Of a DNA stretch of 64,000 bases, positions 14,561 to 25,053 are shown piece by piece. The stretch comes from Theristus sp. LFF4_11 (taxonomy: Eukaryota; Nematoda; Chromadorea; Monhysterida; Xyalidae). A program made the translations under genes and the position numbers. The notes below the pieces were generated by a model. That model made no database searches. It worked only from the letters and a program-made list of their open reading frames with translations, and was not told where the DNA came from. Position 1 is the first letter of the stretch. Every line of letters starts with the position of its first letter. The stretch spans positions 1 to 64,000 of the forward strand of contig JASANC010000738.1 in assembly GCA_030248135.1 (NCBI GenBank), read 5' to 3'.

Positions 14561-14595
<35 letters not shown>

Positions 14596-17500
14596 TGTTG
14601 TTGTAGATTCAGCAGAACGTGTCGCATCGAAATGACGTCCTTTTGCAGTAAAGAGAGGTGCGGGCATGGAGAAGTTCAGTTTTCCTGTGTGTCACCACCA
14701 CCGCCGCAGTTTACGCAACGTTTCGTCAAAACTGTCCGATTGTGCATTGCGACAGTGCGCGGTGCTGTAGTACAGTACACGACGAGCGCATGGTCAAAAG
14801 AGCACACGATGGCGTCATTTCACTGCGACACGTTCCAGTGAATGTCACCCTCGTGGCCTGGTGGTAGTGCGTTAGACTACAGTCTGTGCGCTCGGGGGAT
14901 CGAGCCCCGCCGAGGGGTGTGTAGGCACTTAATGACAGAGAAAACTCGATGGGCGCCCTACTCAATGGCGTTCTGTGCGCTTCTCTGGGTTAGCCCTGGC
15001 TGAAAAACATCGCCTAAAACTCACAACAACAACAACAACAACAGTGAATAATCGTATGTTGTAGCGTTTCCTCGTTCTCTGCACAGACCGCGGCCAAGAG
15101 AAACTGCACGAGATCGACCGGAAGAAAGCGGCGGAATCGGCGAAACAGGCGCGCGAGGCGAAACTACGGAAGGCGGCCGAGCAGCAACGCCGCCGAGAGC
15201 AGGAGGAGCAACGGCGGCGTGCGGACGAACGCGAGCAGCAGCAGCGGCCGGCACAGGCGTCAGCGTCGACTGCAGCGCCGGCGCCGGGCCTGCTGGACGC
15301 GACGACGCGGGCGCGGCTGAACGAGCAGTGCGGTCGCACGACCGGCTGCTGTGCGTGCGCCACCTGCCAGACGCGACGCGACGGCAAAGTGGACGCCGAT
15401 GCCGAGGCGGCGTTGGCCGACGAAATGAAACGCCGCAACGAGAAGGACTACTTCGAGAACGAGATCCAGAATTATAGTCTGTTCAAGAAGTGAGTGCGTG
15501 CTTTTACGGAGGTTTTCTTTGTCGTGCAGCGGTTTTTTCTTCGGGTGGTTGTGTTTTAGTTTTCATGCACACCACGCTTTTGGAACAGGACGTGGAATTC
15601 CGAATGTTTTTTTTTTGGTTTCTTCAACCGCTTTCGTCTTGGTATGATCTTCCGATACTATGCAGACTCTGTTTGGTTTTTTTCAAGCTGTTTTGATGAC
15701 ACAGCATACTTCCCAATTTTTCCATCGTGAAAGAACCGCTAGGAAGGGCTATTTATAAAGACCTGCGTGAGCGTTTTTGATACCTGTTGTTGTTATCGTG
15801 AAATCCAATCAGAGACTGATGTTTCACGCGAAATTCCGTGCAGTAATGAAAAGGAAACATATTTTTTAGAAAGCGAACCGGTATTTTCAATAAGTGGATT
15901 CGACCCAACTTTATTCACTGATGGCACTTTTTTGTTTCACATTCCTTCTGTGTAGATTCGCTATTTTTGTTCTAGTTGATTTCCTCTGTTGATTTGTTGT
16001 ATTTACTCTAGGTGCAACTACGGCGTCTACCGCATTTGGTCTCGCCACGATTTTTGCTTTTAAGCATTATTGGCTTTTACCGCGGAAAATATGGAAAACT
16101 GAAAAGAAATAAGTGAAAGAACCTCCATAAAAAGTTGTTGCTGTTATCATTATTGATGAGCACTGAGGTCTACAGTAAGATCGTGTCGAGAGTAAATACG
16201 GTGGTTACCGTGCATAGCTGGCCTACAGTTTTCCAGAAAAGGAAAACGAAAAACCGAAAACCAACAATCATATGCAACTAGCATATTGGTTGGTTGTTGT
16301 TGATCACGTGATGCATTCATGCGTTTTGTGCAAGCAAACCAAACTCCGTCTCTACAGTAACACATGCACAGAATGTGTGCTTTAACCAATCGGCGACAGT
16401 CTAACTCTATAACATATCCAACTCTGATTGGTTGATGCATGCATTTTGGCTTGGATTGCTGTGGAGGCGGAGTTTGGATTGCACAGAATGCATGCATCAC
16501 GTGATCACCAACCAATCAGCTAGTTGGATATATTATAGAGTTAGATTGTAGTTGGATGTGTTATAGAGTGAGACTGTAAATCGTTAAATCGTTAAATCGT
16601 TGTCGTGTATTTGAATAAATTTATGTGCACCGTCTTTAAAGCTCCACTCGAGACCTGACGACGGGGGTTCATGGGGCGTCTGTTTTTTTGGTTAAGAGCT
16701 TCATCTAGTTTTATTATAAAATTTCACAGTTTTTAGTCATGCAGAAAACAAGTGTGAAAATCGTTTTTTTTGTGTCAAAGAAAAATTCGTTTCAGAAGAA
16801 CAAATGACACAAATGATGAAACGAATGATGATAGGTGAGCTGGCTTGGTAGCCCTGGTGTTGTCCTTTGTGACACGCTTTCATTTCAAATAATGTTGTAG
16901 CCATTCTGTTGCACCTCTGCTATCTTTCCATGGGCAGTGTTTTTTATTGCTGTGCCGCTGCTGTTCTCACCCTTCTCTAGAGGTTAGATTTCACTCACTG
17001 TTGCGTTCAGGAATTTCTCCAATTGATACGAGAGTTTAGTTCAACCGAAAAAAACTGGTTTTTTCAGTGCCCGCCGCAAGCGTGAAATCAGCGAGTCTGA
17101 CGCAAAGACGGACACGAGCGAGCAAACGAGGCCGGTCTCGAACAAGGACGAGCATGATGATGATGATGATGACGATGACGATCAGTCCGGTCTGGAACCA
17201 GGAGCTGCGCTGTTCGACGCGTTATGCGACCACTGCAACATCACGGTCGAAGGCGGCAAGTTCAACACCAGCGCCATGAAGATCACCATCGTCAATCTGC
17301 CTCATTACGCCGAGTATGAGATCTCGGTGTGTTGCCGTGCCAGATGCTTTTTTATATTTTTTGTTTTTTTCGTATTTCTTTTCACGCTCAGCCGCAGTTT
17401 CTTGTAGCACTGCTTTGGGGTACCAGGTGTCTGCTTTATTTAGACTACTGTATTTGAATTGAAACGACTGCTTTGCACACGGCGCATAGTTTTGTAGCTC

Positions 17501-20500
17501 TGCCTCGCTATGCGGTAATTTTTTTCATTGCGTTTTTTTGGGGTGGTTACGTACTGAACACATTTTATTATGATGTTTTTTGTAAATTGAAGCTGCGCGC
17601 TTGCCAAGACGTCACCGTGGTTCCGAACCACTGTTCTTCGATGAAACTGAAAGCCGTAACGACAACGAAACCGATACGTGAGTGTGCCAGCGAACTAGCC
17701 AGTTTTTTCGTTGTTCAAAAGCTGGCAATTTGCACTGATTTATGGTTGTAGTACCAATAATGATCAGCGGTTGGTGATTTTACCATTTTTATTGGAACGA
17801 CAAGGTTTAGTTTGAAAAAAACGCAGTCTACTTTGAAGTGAAAAACGGCAAGACATGCAAACTATACCCTCTTTGGCCTTTGAATCTAGCATGCCGATCG
17901 GCTGTATCCAGCTAATCGGACCAATCATTACGTTTGATTTAAAAGCAGCAAATCAGCTATGATTGTCCAGATGATTTGCAGTTTGGCGGTCGACTAAAAT
18001 TGTCGTGCGCGGCTAATTTTAAACATTTTTCTTTTTTTCTTGTTACAGCTGAGTACGACGCAATTGACTTTGACACGCTCGAGATCACAGAGTACCACAA
18101 TGGCACCATGGACACGGACGGGCTGAATAACGATCGAAAAGTGAAGGCGGAGCCGCCGAGGAATTCAAACGGGCCGATTCGCTTCTACAAGATCAGATAT
18201 CACGACATCAACCGCCAGGTGCGTGGGCGCGTGGGGTGTGGGGGCACGGGTTTTGGTGGTGGCATTGGGTGCAACATAAACTGGAAACTGTTGTGGTTAG
18301 AGACTGTGCGCGACGAAATGAACTGTCGCACAGGCACAGGTGCATCAGCTGATTCCCTAATAATTTCGAGTTCGGCTGTAACGAATAATGAAATAACAAC
18401 AGCGACCATTCACTGTCTTGAACTGGTGCAACTTGAACCGATGTAGCTACTACACCGCTACACCACGGATGACGTCTGCTGCGACAACAACACCAACAAC
18501 TGTCTATTATCAATTTTTCAAGTTCTGCGACTGAATGCGTGTGCAGACGTAGAAAGGAAACTAGTTTCAATCTTTATGTGGCAATTCAAATTCACCTAAG
18601 TGACTCGGCCCTATGTGGGCGACTCGGATCACTTTGCCAATTTTGAATTCCCACGTCATCCATGAAACTGTTTACCTATCTATGCGCGCATTGAGTTGCG
18701 GGACCAAAATAAAGTATCTAAAAAAGCCAACAACTCGCATGTGCACTGCAGGACAGCGAGGTGAAGCGCTGCGTGACGCCGGAGCAGCTGGCGGCCGGCT
18801 ATCTGCTGACGCAGCTGCACGGCGGCACCTACGAGCTGCAGATGAGCGCTCGCTCCGCGTACGCCCTGGGGCCGTGGACGCCGCCGAAACGATTCACGGT
18901 GAAGGGCGACGAACTGCCGGTCGTGTGGATCGTGCTCACCGTGATCCTGGTGCCGTTGACCGCAGTGCTGCTGGCGGTGTTGATCGCATGGCGCGTCTAT
19001 CGGTAAATCGGCGCTGCTCTGCTCTCACTGGCGTGCGAAAGCAAAACCGGCCGGGTTTCTCTTTCTCCTCTGGCAGTATAAGAAAACCGGTTTTTTTTCT
19101 GCCGACCAATTCCAGCTCTGCTGATACTAGATACTACTGACTTAGCGTGTACTTCTGTGTTGTTGAGACGGACATTTTGTGATTGAACACAGTTTACGAA
19201 CAACAGAAACATACTGGCATACAAACATACCGGCACAGAGACGCAAACACACACAACACACACACACAAAGAGACACAGACACACAGACTTTATTTCACT
19301 TTTCAGCCACAAAATGGAGAAAATCCCGGAGTACATTATGAACATGGTCGAAATGAACCCGGAGTACATACCGCAGCTGGACGTTTACAAGGCCGACGAA
19401 TGGGAATTGAATCGGTGCGTTTGTTTTTTTTGTTGCAGTCTGGAAAAAAGGTTTTGTGAAAAAATATATGATGAAATACAATGTAAATGGATGAACGTAA
19501 GACGAACCTCCAACGCAACCTTTGAAAATTGAAAAAAAGCGACTTCATGTGATAATTTTACTGTTTTTCTGCGTCAGTGACGACGTGGAATTGCTGCACG
19601 AGATCGGCCGTGGCACGTTCGGCAAAGTGTACAGGGGCAGAGGACGGGATATTTTGTCGCAATCGGGTTAGTTCGTAAAAATGTTCAGCTTTTATTTTTA
19701 TTTTATTTATTTTTTAATTCTTTTTTATTTGCACGGTCTCTACCGATTTGAAAGTGTGAACGTTGAAAAGCGGAAAATGAAACTCCGTTAATTTTCGGGC
19801 GTATTGAACGGCTCACCATGTCGTGGCGTGCGTGGGCTAAGAATCCGGTCATATTAGTGTGGCAGAGGGCACCCTCAAAGCCGCGATTTTTCCTGGAAGG
19901 GCACTAGTGATCTGAGTCTGATTTTGGTTACCTGTCGCTGCCAAGACCAGTGAATCCGAAATTTGTTCTCTTCAAATTGACATTTTGTGGTGAATTGTTG
20001 GCGTTGGCCGGAAATCAAGAATCATTTTTTTCTGTGTACAGGCGTCCGCTTCGGCGAGTGCGCGATCAAGTGCGTGCACGACGAGGCGACGCAGTACGAT
20101 CGATACGCGTTCCTGCACGAGGCGTCCGTCATGAAGAACTACAAGACCGAGCACATCGTCAAATTGTTCGGCGTCGTCAGCAACGGCCAACCGGCGTTGG
20201 TCGTCATGGAGATGATGGACAAGGGCAATCTCAGGTGAGCCGTGGTGGCTGTGGTGTGATTGGGCGATGGGAACGTTTGGAATGGTTTCATTGTGTGCTG
20301 AGCGGCTGTGCACTGCGCTCAAACAAAGAGCGATGGGGCGTGATTCGTTTGCTTTTTTCATTCTTTCGTCGTGGGTTGTTTTGCTTGAAATCAGTCACAC
20401 TACATTTGCTTAGTCACAGTGACTTGTCGATTGTCGAGATTGATCGGGCGAGTTTTGCTGAATGATGAATTGATTGATCGACTCGTTGATTGACGTACTT

Positions 20501-23500
20501 CAACGTCTACCACAAACCATCTGCAGTCGAACTCGTAAACAAGAGGCTATCAGCTGGTTGGTTGGTGATCACGTGTGATGCATGCTTTCTGTGCGGGCAT
20601 TACTGCGTGTAGGTGGAGGCTGTCCTGCACAGAAAGCACGCATCACGTGTGCCACCAACCAACCAGTCAGCTGATTGCCCATAATTAACGAGTTCGACGG
20701 GTGCACCTCACACGAACACCCAAGAACTTCGCTGATCTCCCAGAGACTACCTCCGGTCGCGCCGTCCGAACGCCGAGGAGAACGTCGAGAACGAGGAGCC
20801 GCCGACGCTGCAGCAGATCTACCTCTGGACGGGACAGATCGCCGACGGCATGGCCTATCTGGAGGCGATGAAATTCTGTCATCGTGACGTCGCCGCTCGC
20901 AACATTTTGGTCTCGGCGGAATTGATCTGCAAAATTGGTCGGTTTTTTTGCGGTTTTTTCATTGCTTTTTGTCTTCTGTGGTTCTGTCGTTGTCTTTTTC
21001 ATCTGTTTTTTTTCCTCTCTTTTTTGTTGTCTCGACAATTCAACGGATACGGAATGCGATGGCTTGTTCAGTACAGCCCGGTTTTTTTTCAGGGGGCTGA
21101 TTGATTTCTTTATTGATGAGTTGAAAGTTGGTGACAGAATTCAAATTGGATGATCATGTTCCATTAGCATCGAATTTTAACCAGCCGATTGTTGATCTTG
21201 TGCTGATAAACACGAACATGAAAAAAAATTTAAAAAAATTCTTTCATTTTCAAGGCGACTTCGGCATGGCGCGTGATGTCTACGTGAAGGACTACTATCG
21301 ACCGATGGGTAAACGTCTGAGTCCGGTGCGCTGGATGGCTCCCGAGGCATTGATGGACGCAAAGTTCAACATGAAATCTGATGTCTGGTCAGTGTTCGCC
21401 GATTTTTTATTATTTTGAGTTTTTACACGTTTGCGCAACACAATCAGTCTGGTGTTGGTGTCTTTTTTGGTGTTTGTTTGTTTGTTGGTTCAGTTTTATG
21501 TTTGACTATTGTTTTTGCACAGTTCGGATAGCATCGTTTCGTCGATATTAGGTAGCATTTTACGCAGTTTTGTTACTTGTTAGTATTTGCATAATTTTTG
21601 AGCAATGGATTAGGAATCGAAACTTGACACCAGAGAGTTTCGTGACGGTTAATGCTTTTGAAATTAGGAGTATTTCACATTAACGACAGTTGTCTCTGCT
21701 TTGAAAAAAAACAGTATTCAATCAACATTACGTTTTTATTTTTTTTCCATAATTTGACTGACACTATCATCTCAGTTTTGCAGCCTGCCATTTTCAATGT
21801 CATAAATTAATCGCAAACCTAATGGAAAAAGCAAATCAGCAGTCACATGTTTCAATTTTCCGTGTTCTGTTAATGTTTACGTTGGCGAGTAGGGGGGTTT
21901 TCTGCGTTTTTTTTAATTGTGAACTCTTTTCGCTGGTGGGAACTGTGTGCAGCTAGAAATAACCAGTACCGTAATTGTATCAAACAGTGCATCCGATAGA
22001 TTAGATGCGTTTTAACTGCAGGAAAAAAACTGAGATGTTGGCTGTAAATTCACCATGCCAGAAATGTGCGGCACGAAGAAATTGTACGCAAAGTACAAAC
22101 GGATCTCCGAATTATTAGACGTAAATTGTTCGTGAAAAATCTCTATCGTCACGTCAGCTTTCAGAGCTTTGAAATGACCATTTCTAGAATCGTAAATTTA
22201 TCTGAAAAAAAATAACCGACTTTCATCAATAAAAAAACCGAAAAATTCCACGGAAAATACGCAATTTCATTCTCTAAAATTGTAAAAAACGTTTCTCCCA
22301 CTCTCGCAGGGCCTACGGCGTCGTCCTGTGGGAGATGGTGACGCTGGGTCTGCAGCCGTACCCGGGCATTCCGATCGAGAGCGTCCGCGAGTTCGTCGTC
22401 GAGAAACGCGGCACCATGGTGAACACGGGACGCTTCCGCCCCGTAGGCTGCCCGCCTGGCATGTGAGTCGATGCGGGGGGCCGGGCGGGGCCGTTTGAGG
22501 CGGCAATCTCCTTGACCCGTCTCGAGGAAACTAAAAGTCGTCTATCTGTTACAAAAAAGTCGTCACCATTGCTGAACGAGGCTCTCTGATATGACCGACC
22601 GGTCCGATGCTAGCGAGATCTAAAACGATTCATTTTGGCCAGAATCACTGGAATCACCACGATGCTTGTTTGCTCCGTATCAGATCAGTCGACAGACAAT
22701 CGTTTCTTTAGAACGTTCAGTTCCCGTAATTTTCTCACCGGTTTTCACGGGACCACATGCACAGTTCATATAGTTCTTGCGCATTCTATTTCTATTTACG
22801 ATCGGCTATTGCGAATGTTGCCAATTTTCTCGTGGTTGTTCGCGTTGCAGGCTGCAACTGATGGAGTTGTGCTGGCGCTTCGACGCGCGCGATCGACCGA
22901 CGTTCGCAGAGTTGGTCCGAATGCTCGTGCCGCAGATGGACGACGAGTTCATTGAGGTGGGATTTGGATTCGTCCCGGATCGTTACTCGATTTTCTTGGG
23001 AGCCTTCTTGTTGCTTTTGTGGTATCATCAGTTGCTATCAGAACTGTAAGTTATGGTGAAGTTGTCAAAGTTCTGTAAATTGATGCATTCTGGCCGGCCG
23101 CTGCATCAGATTGGCCGAACCAGGCAGTTGTAAGCCTCAATAAAAAAACAGCACCTGAGTACTTGTAATATTTAGTTTGCCTTTTTTTGTACAAGAAAAA
23201 CTCGTGATGTGCTACCAAAATCGCTTGTATTGCCCCCGCCAGAAATCGTTCGTCTGCAACACGGGCGACATCGAACAAACAGCCGGGGACACTCTACCCG
23301 CCGGCGAGCTGCTGACTTCCCTTACGGGCACGACGGCGGCTACGGCCAATGTTGGCTCCGTCGCATCTACGGACGAAACAGGCACCGGTACGGGAGTGAG
23401 CGCGCACAGTCGTACCCCGTTGATTCAATCCCCGTTGAACATCACGGAGAATCGCGCGTATCAGCATCCGGGTCACGCGGGCCAGCCGAATCATTTGACC

Positions 23501-25053
23501 ATGGACTCGGACTCGGGAGTGAGAACAGGCGGATCGACGGCCTCGACCGAAGAGTTGGTTCCATTTGTTTTTTTTTTGTTAAAAGATGTTCTGGTCTGAA
23601 GACATTGTACGGGCGAACGCTAAATGATGGGCAATCAGCTGATTGGTTGGTGATCACGTGATGCCTGCTTTCAGTGAAGGACAGACCACACCACAGCAAT
23701 GTCTGCACAGAATGCGTGCATCAAGTTGAAGTTGAAGTATCACGTGACCACCAACCAATCAGCTGATTGCCTGTAAACGAACGAACAAATGGTGATTTAA
23801 GGCGATGTTTTTAGCCAGGGCTAACCCAGAAAAACCGTCGAGTTGGGCGCCCGTCAAGTTTGCTGTCAAGTTTGCTAAATGCCCATACACCCCTCGATCC
23901 CCCGTACGCACAGACAATAGTCCACCCAGGCCACGAGTGTGTCAATAATAATAATTTAGAGTTCGACTGTAAAGCAAGTTTAATGATCCGAATCATAATG
24001 TTGCCACAAAACAACGCGCCACGAATAGCAATTCGAGAAAAAAATCACAAAACATCACACACACGCCATTGCAGAGCACTGGGTCACGTGACATATCACC
24101 AAGAGCGCCGCGGGCCCGGCGGCGGCCGCCCGGACGAGGACTCACTGGAGACGAACGGTTCGGACACGCCGCTGAACTCGGGCGAGAATCGATTTGAGAC
24201 GGGCAACAGCGGCGACAGTGTCCTCGAGCCGAGCACGGTCGGGAAAAAGCGTTTTTTTGCATCGGAGTTTCTGTTTTCGGATTGGTTTTAGAGAGTTTTT
24301 GTCTTGAAATAAAACTGGGTTCTCATTTTCTTTGTCCGTTTTTTGGTGTTACTTGCGGACGGGTGTTTCATGCGGTAGTTTTGCGGGTTCGCACGGTACA
24401 CCGCAATGGTATCAGTCGCTAATCAATGTTCTCCAAGTCAACGGTGTTTCCCATGACATTTCGTCACCACTTTATCGGACCTGATAGGCAGAGAAGAAGA
24501 AAAAAGAAGAGAAAACAAAAGAAAGAGAAGAGAGAACAAGATCATCAGGTTGGAAAGACGTACTATTTCGCTACCAATGGAGTTGTTGATTCCAGCCAAA
24601 CCCGATCATGCCCGTTCATTCTTCATCAAACTGAATTTTTTTTGGTGCTCTGCGAAAGTGAATTTGAAGACACCCTGCAGCAATGCCGGACTGGCCTGTG
24701 TGAGTGTGTTGCTGTTTGTGTTGCAGCATTGCGCGTCCGCCCCGCTGTGCCAGCACAACCGTCGCCCGCAACACCACCATCCGACGCGCGCGCATCCGCG
24801 ACAGCCGGCTGCGAAAACCGCGCTCGCTTCAGTGGTCATGTTGGACCCGCAATCGCGCTCTGGTGCCGTACTGGACGCCGGAAACGCCAACAACAACAAC
24901 AACATTAATAATAATAATAATAATAGCAACAATGCGGCGAGACGCCGCGCGCAACCAGCGGCAGACCGCACTGAGACGAGGACTTCCGCCGGCGGGCTGT
25001 TGCTGTTGGAGAAAGCGCCCGCCGGTGACGCGGTCGAACCGGTGCCGCTGTGA
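3764..25053 (+). CDS. InR: Insulin/IGF-like receptor tyrosine kinase (about 29 exons)
   Basis: Single-pass receptor tyrosine kinase that binds insulin-like peptides and signals by autophosphorylation. Exons read from splice sites with matching phases: 3764-3847, 3992-4088, 4382-4487, 5262-5521, 5910-6035, 6226-6331, 6705-6779, 7120-7307, 7930-8081, 8538-8638, 9229-9587, 9900-10086, 10503-10705, 14371-14532, 15087-15489, 17068-17326, 17593-17677, 18049-18218, 18752-19002, 19307-19414, 19578-19666, 20042-20234, 20744-20937, 21255-21387, 22310-22462, 22851-22956, 23243-23518 (or 23557), about 24106-24237, 24727-25053. This gives about 1,694 aa; vertebrate receptors are about 1,370, and the excess lies in the insert domain and the C-tail. 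I start at the ATG before a clean 28-aa signal peptide; an in-frame ATG at 3620 would add 48 residues. Everything up to 22956 joins in frame; the last three exons are less certain. The family assignment rests on the full domain order and the kinase motifs. Confidence 0.96.
4500..5150. repeat. InR intron 3 with half MITE copy
   Basis: The intron is 4488-5261. About 4990-5147 is a one-sided copy of the MITE whose ends read TGCGACTCAATGCG (see 18523-18702); the right end CGCATTGAGTCGTAG is clear at 5130-5147. The 127-codon open frame at 4535-4918 has no recognisable features. Confidence 0.5.
6086..6176. mobile_element. Partial MITE of the AACCAATCAGCTAGTT family
   Basis: Contains the family core CCAACTAGCTGATTGGTTGA followed by a TGCATGCATT palindrome and the GGCGGAGTTTGG motif seen in the full copies at 16396-16550 and 43469-43627. 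Only one side is present. It lies in InR intron 5. A shorter relative is at 5553-5610 in intron 4. Confidence 0.6.
10345..10402 (-). mobile_element. SINE head fragment (tRNA-like part only)
   Basis: On the minus strand this reads GTCGCCCTCGTCGCCTGG and then GTCTGTGCGCTCGGGGGATCGAG. This is the A-box to B-box part of the SINE seen complete at 14844-15043. The tRNA-unrelated body and the CAA tail are missing. It sits in InR intron 12. Confidence 0.7.
10832..13813 (-). mobile_element. Helitron-like element, split by insertion of a second copy
   Basis: On the minus strand the 3' end (10832-10865) is a 9-bp stem with a 3-base loop (ACCCGGGCC / GGCACGGGT) followed 6 bases later by CTAG and a host T, the signature of a Helitron terminus. 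The body is 10832-12322. The first 7 bases, TCTACTA, lie apart at 13807-13813 after a host A, because a second copy (12323-13806) was inserted after base 7. The 5' part carries GTCTGTCCGTCTGTC repeats. It has no coding capacity and sits in InR intron 13, the gene's largest intron. Confidence 0.75.
12323..13806 (-). mobile_element. Helitron-like element, complete non-autonomous copy nested in the first
   Basis: Begins on the minus strand with TCTACTATACTAAAATATTAC after an A, and ends in the same hairpin plus CTAG before a T. Its length is 1,484 bp. It sits exactly between A and T of the older copy, with no target-site duplication, as expected for rolling-circle insertion. Its interior is homologous to the older copy. 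No Rep/helicase coding sequence is present. Confidence 0.75.
13967..14330. mobile_element. MITE (GACTCAATGCG family) interrupted by a foldback element
   Basis: The left end GAGACTCAATGCGCGCATAG and the right end (GAAACTGG-like motif, then CCAAGTCGCAGAA) match the family at 63306-63489 and 18523-18702. The middle is replaced by the foldback element at 14063-14250, so it is an older insertion hit by a younger one. Confidence 0.6.
14063..14250. mobile_element. Foldback MITE, terminal repeats TAAGGCCCGTTTAGCCGTCCG
   Basis: The two ends are near-perfect inverted repeats (TAAAGGCCTGTTTAGCCGTCC and its partner GGACGGCTAAACGGGCCTTA), and the interior has further self-complementary ACGTCACG repeats. 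It is 188 bp long and noncoding. A related foldback lies at 42115-42241. Confidence 0.7.
14844..15043 (+). mobile_element. tRNA-derived SINE with (CAA)n tail, complete copy
   Basis: About 200 bp. The head has a pol III A box (TGGCCTGGTGGTAGTGCG) and B box (GGGATCGAGCCCC) at tRNA-like spacing. A unique body follows (GGGTTAGCCCTGGCTGAAAAACATCGCC), then a CAA-repeat tail. Other copies: 49085-49285 (+), 23800-23943 (-), 10345-10402 (-, fragment). It ends 43 bases before InR exon 15. Confidence 0.85.
16280..16395. mobile_element. Partial MITE of the ACAGTCTAACTCTATAAC family
   Basis: Carries the ATTGGTTG...GATCACGTGATGCAT core and the CCAAACTCCGTC motif of the neighbouring complete copy at 16396-16550, which abuts it. 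Only one side is recognisable. It lies in InR intron 15. Confidence 0.5.
16396..16550. mobile_element. MITE, complete copy, terminal inverted repeats ACAGTCTAACTCTATAAC
   Basis: 155 bp, nearly palindromic. The ends ACAGTCTAACTCTATAACAT and its inverted partner enclose ATTGGTTGATGCATGCATT and GCATGCATCACGTGATCACC. It lies in InR intron 15. The same family recurs at 43469-43627 with the same length and interior. Confidence 0.75.
18523..18702. mobile_element. MITE, complete copy, ends TGCGACTCAATGCG
   Basis: About 180 bp with inverted ends (TGCGACTGAATGCGTG and CGCGCATTGAGTTGCG). The interior GGAAACTAGTTTC and TGACTCGGCCC motifs recur at 28638-28807 and 63306-63489. One-sided copies lie at 4990-5147 and 53790-53885. 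This copy lies about 50 bases before InR exon 19. Confidence 0.75.
18752..22956 (+). other. InR: InR exons 19-26: transmembrane helix, NPEY, tyrosine kinase domain
   Basis: Exon 19 ends FnIII-3 and encodes a membrane helix at about residues 1098-1121. Exon 20 has a juxtamembrane NPEY (about 1142-1145), the known docking motif for IRS/Shc PTB domains, plus a second nearby PEY. The kinase is complete. It has the Gly loop GRGTFG in exon 21, Lys in AIKC (about 1200) and Glu in FLHEAS in exon 22, and the catalytic loop HRDVAARN (Asp about 1303; Val replaces the usual Leu) in exon 23. Exon 24 holds DFG and the three-tyrosine activation loop VYVKDYYRP typical of insulin receptors, then WMAPEA. Exons 25-26 finish the C-lobe. 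No key residue is missing, so an active kinase is expected. Confidence 0.95.
20525..20699. mobile_element. MITE, TCGAACTC...AATCAGCTGATTG subfamily
   Basis: 175 bp with inverted ends (AGTCGAACTCGT and ACGAGTTCGAC) around GGTTGGTGATCACGTG and its inverted partner. The right end lies 45 bases before InR exon 23. Subfamily members are at 23607-23785, 31876-31993 (one-sided) and 52934-53094. Confidence 0.7.
23607..23785. mobile_element. MITE, CAATCAGCTGATTGGTTGGTGATCACGTG subfamily
   Basis: Palindromic element with CAATCAGCTGATTGGTTGGTG near its left end and the exact inverted partner near its right end. It lies in InR intron 27, just before a SINE. Confidence 0.7.
23800..23943 (-). mobile_element. 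tRNA-derived SINE, diverged copy
   Basis: The minus strand contains ATCGCC, GCCCTGGCT, the B box in GGGGGATCGAGGGG and the A-box region GTGGCCTGGGTGGAC of the SINE family at 14844-15043. It carries an internal duplicated TCAAGTTTGCT and no clear CAA tail. Confidence 0.7.
24308..24313 (+). promoter_or_regulatory. Possible early poly(A) signal (AATAAA) in InR intron 28
   Basis: If exon 28 is not spliced at 24237, its frame stops at 24289-24291, and AATAAA follows 17 bases later. This would give a receptor with a shorter tail lacking the Asn-rich last exon. It is suggestive only. Confidence 0.3.

Larger units (their letters stand above)
9900..18218 (+). other. InR: InR exons 12-18: FnIII domains, insert domain, furin site
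   Basis: Exons 12-13 encode FnIII-1. Exon 14 opens FnIII-2 ([18 protein letters not shown]). Exon 15 (15087-15489) is the insert domain: a strongly charged Lys/Arg/Glu/Gln/Ala stretch of about 50 residues that should be one long helix, then Ala/Pro-rich sequence, a Cys cluster (GCCACATC) matching the interchain-disulfide triplet of the family, and an alpha-CT-like segment ([15 protein letters not shown]). Exon 16 starts with RRKR (about residues 872-875), the expected furin cleavage between alpha and beta chains, followed by a run of nine Asp. Exons 17-18 supply the rest of FnIII-2 and FnIII-3. The charged helix and the Asp run are not in vertebrate receptors. Confidence 0.92.
23243..25053 (+). 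other. InR: InR C-terminal tail exons 27-29 (splicing partly uncertain)
   Basis: Tail after the kinase: [12 protein letters not shown] at 23243 fits the conserved segment after the C-lobe. It is followed by Thr/Ser/Gly-rich sequence, an acidic Ser/Thr/Asn-rich exon near 24106-24237, and a last exon (24727-25053) rich in His/Gln/Pro with an Asn run, ending in TGA at 25051-25053. I see no NPxY and no YxxM in the tail; ENRAY is the only NxxY-type motif. Exon 27 can end at 23518 (strong donor GTGAGA) or 23557 (GTTCCA). Exon 28 must start in phase 0; AG at 24104-24105 fits, while the better-looking acceptor at 24074 does not. A MITE and a SINE occupy the 23.6-23.95 kb intron. Confidence 0.65.

Noticed and set aside
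14470..14841. Open frames with poly-Leu, poly-Gln or poly-Asn near 14.5 kb
   Set aside because: They read through an intronic CTG/TTG repeat (about 14543-14607) right after InR exon 14; the true frame stops at the donor.
14844..14920. Apparent tRNA gene
   Set aside because: A and B boxes are present, but no intact cloverleaf; it is the head of a repeated SINE with a CAA tail.
18997..19369. Cys/Val-rich frames near 19.2 kb
   Set aside because: A short ACAC-rich patch in the intron between InR exons 19 and 20.
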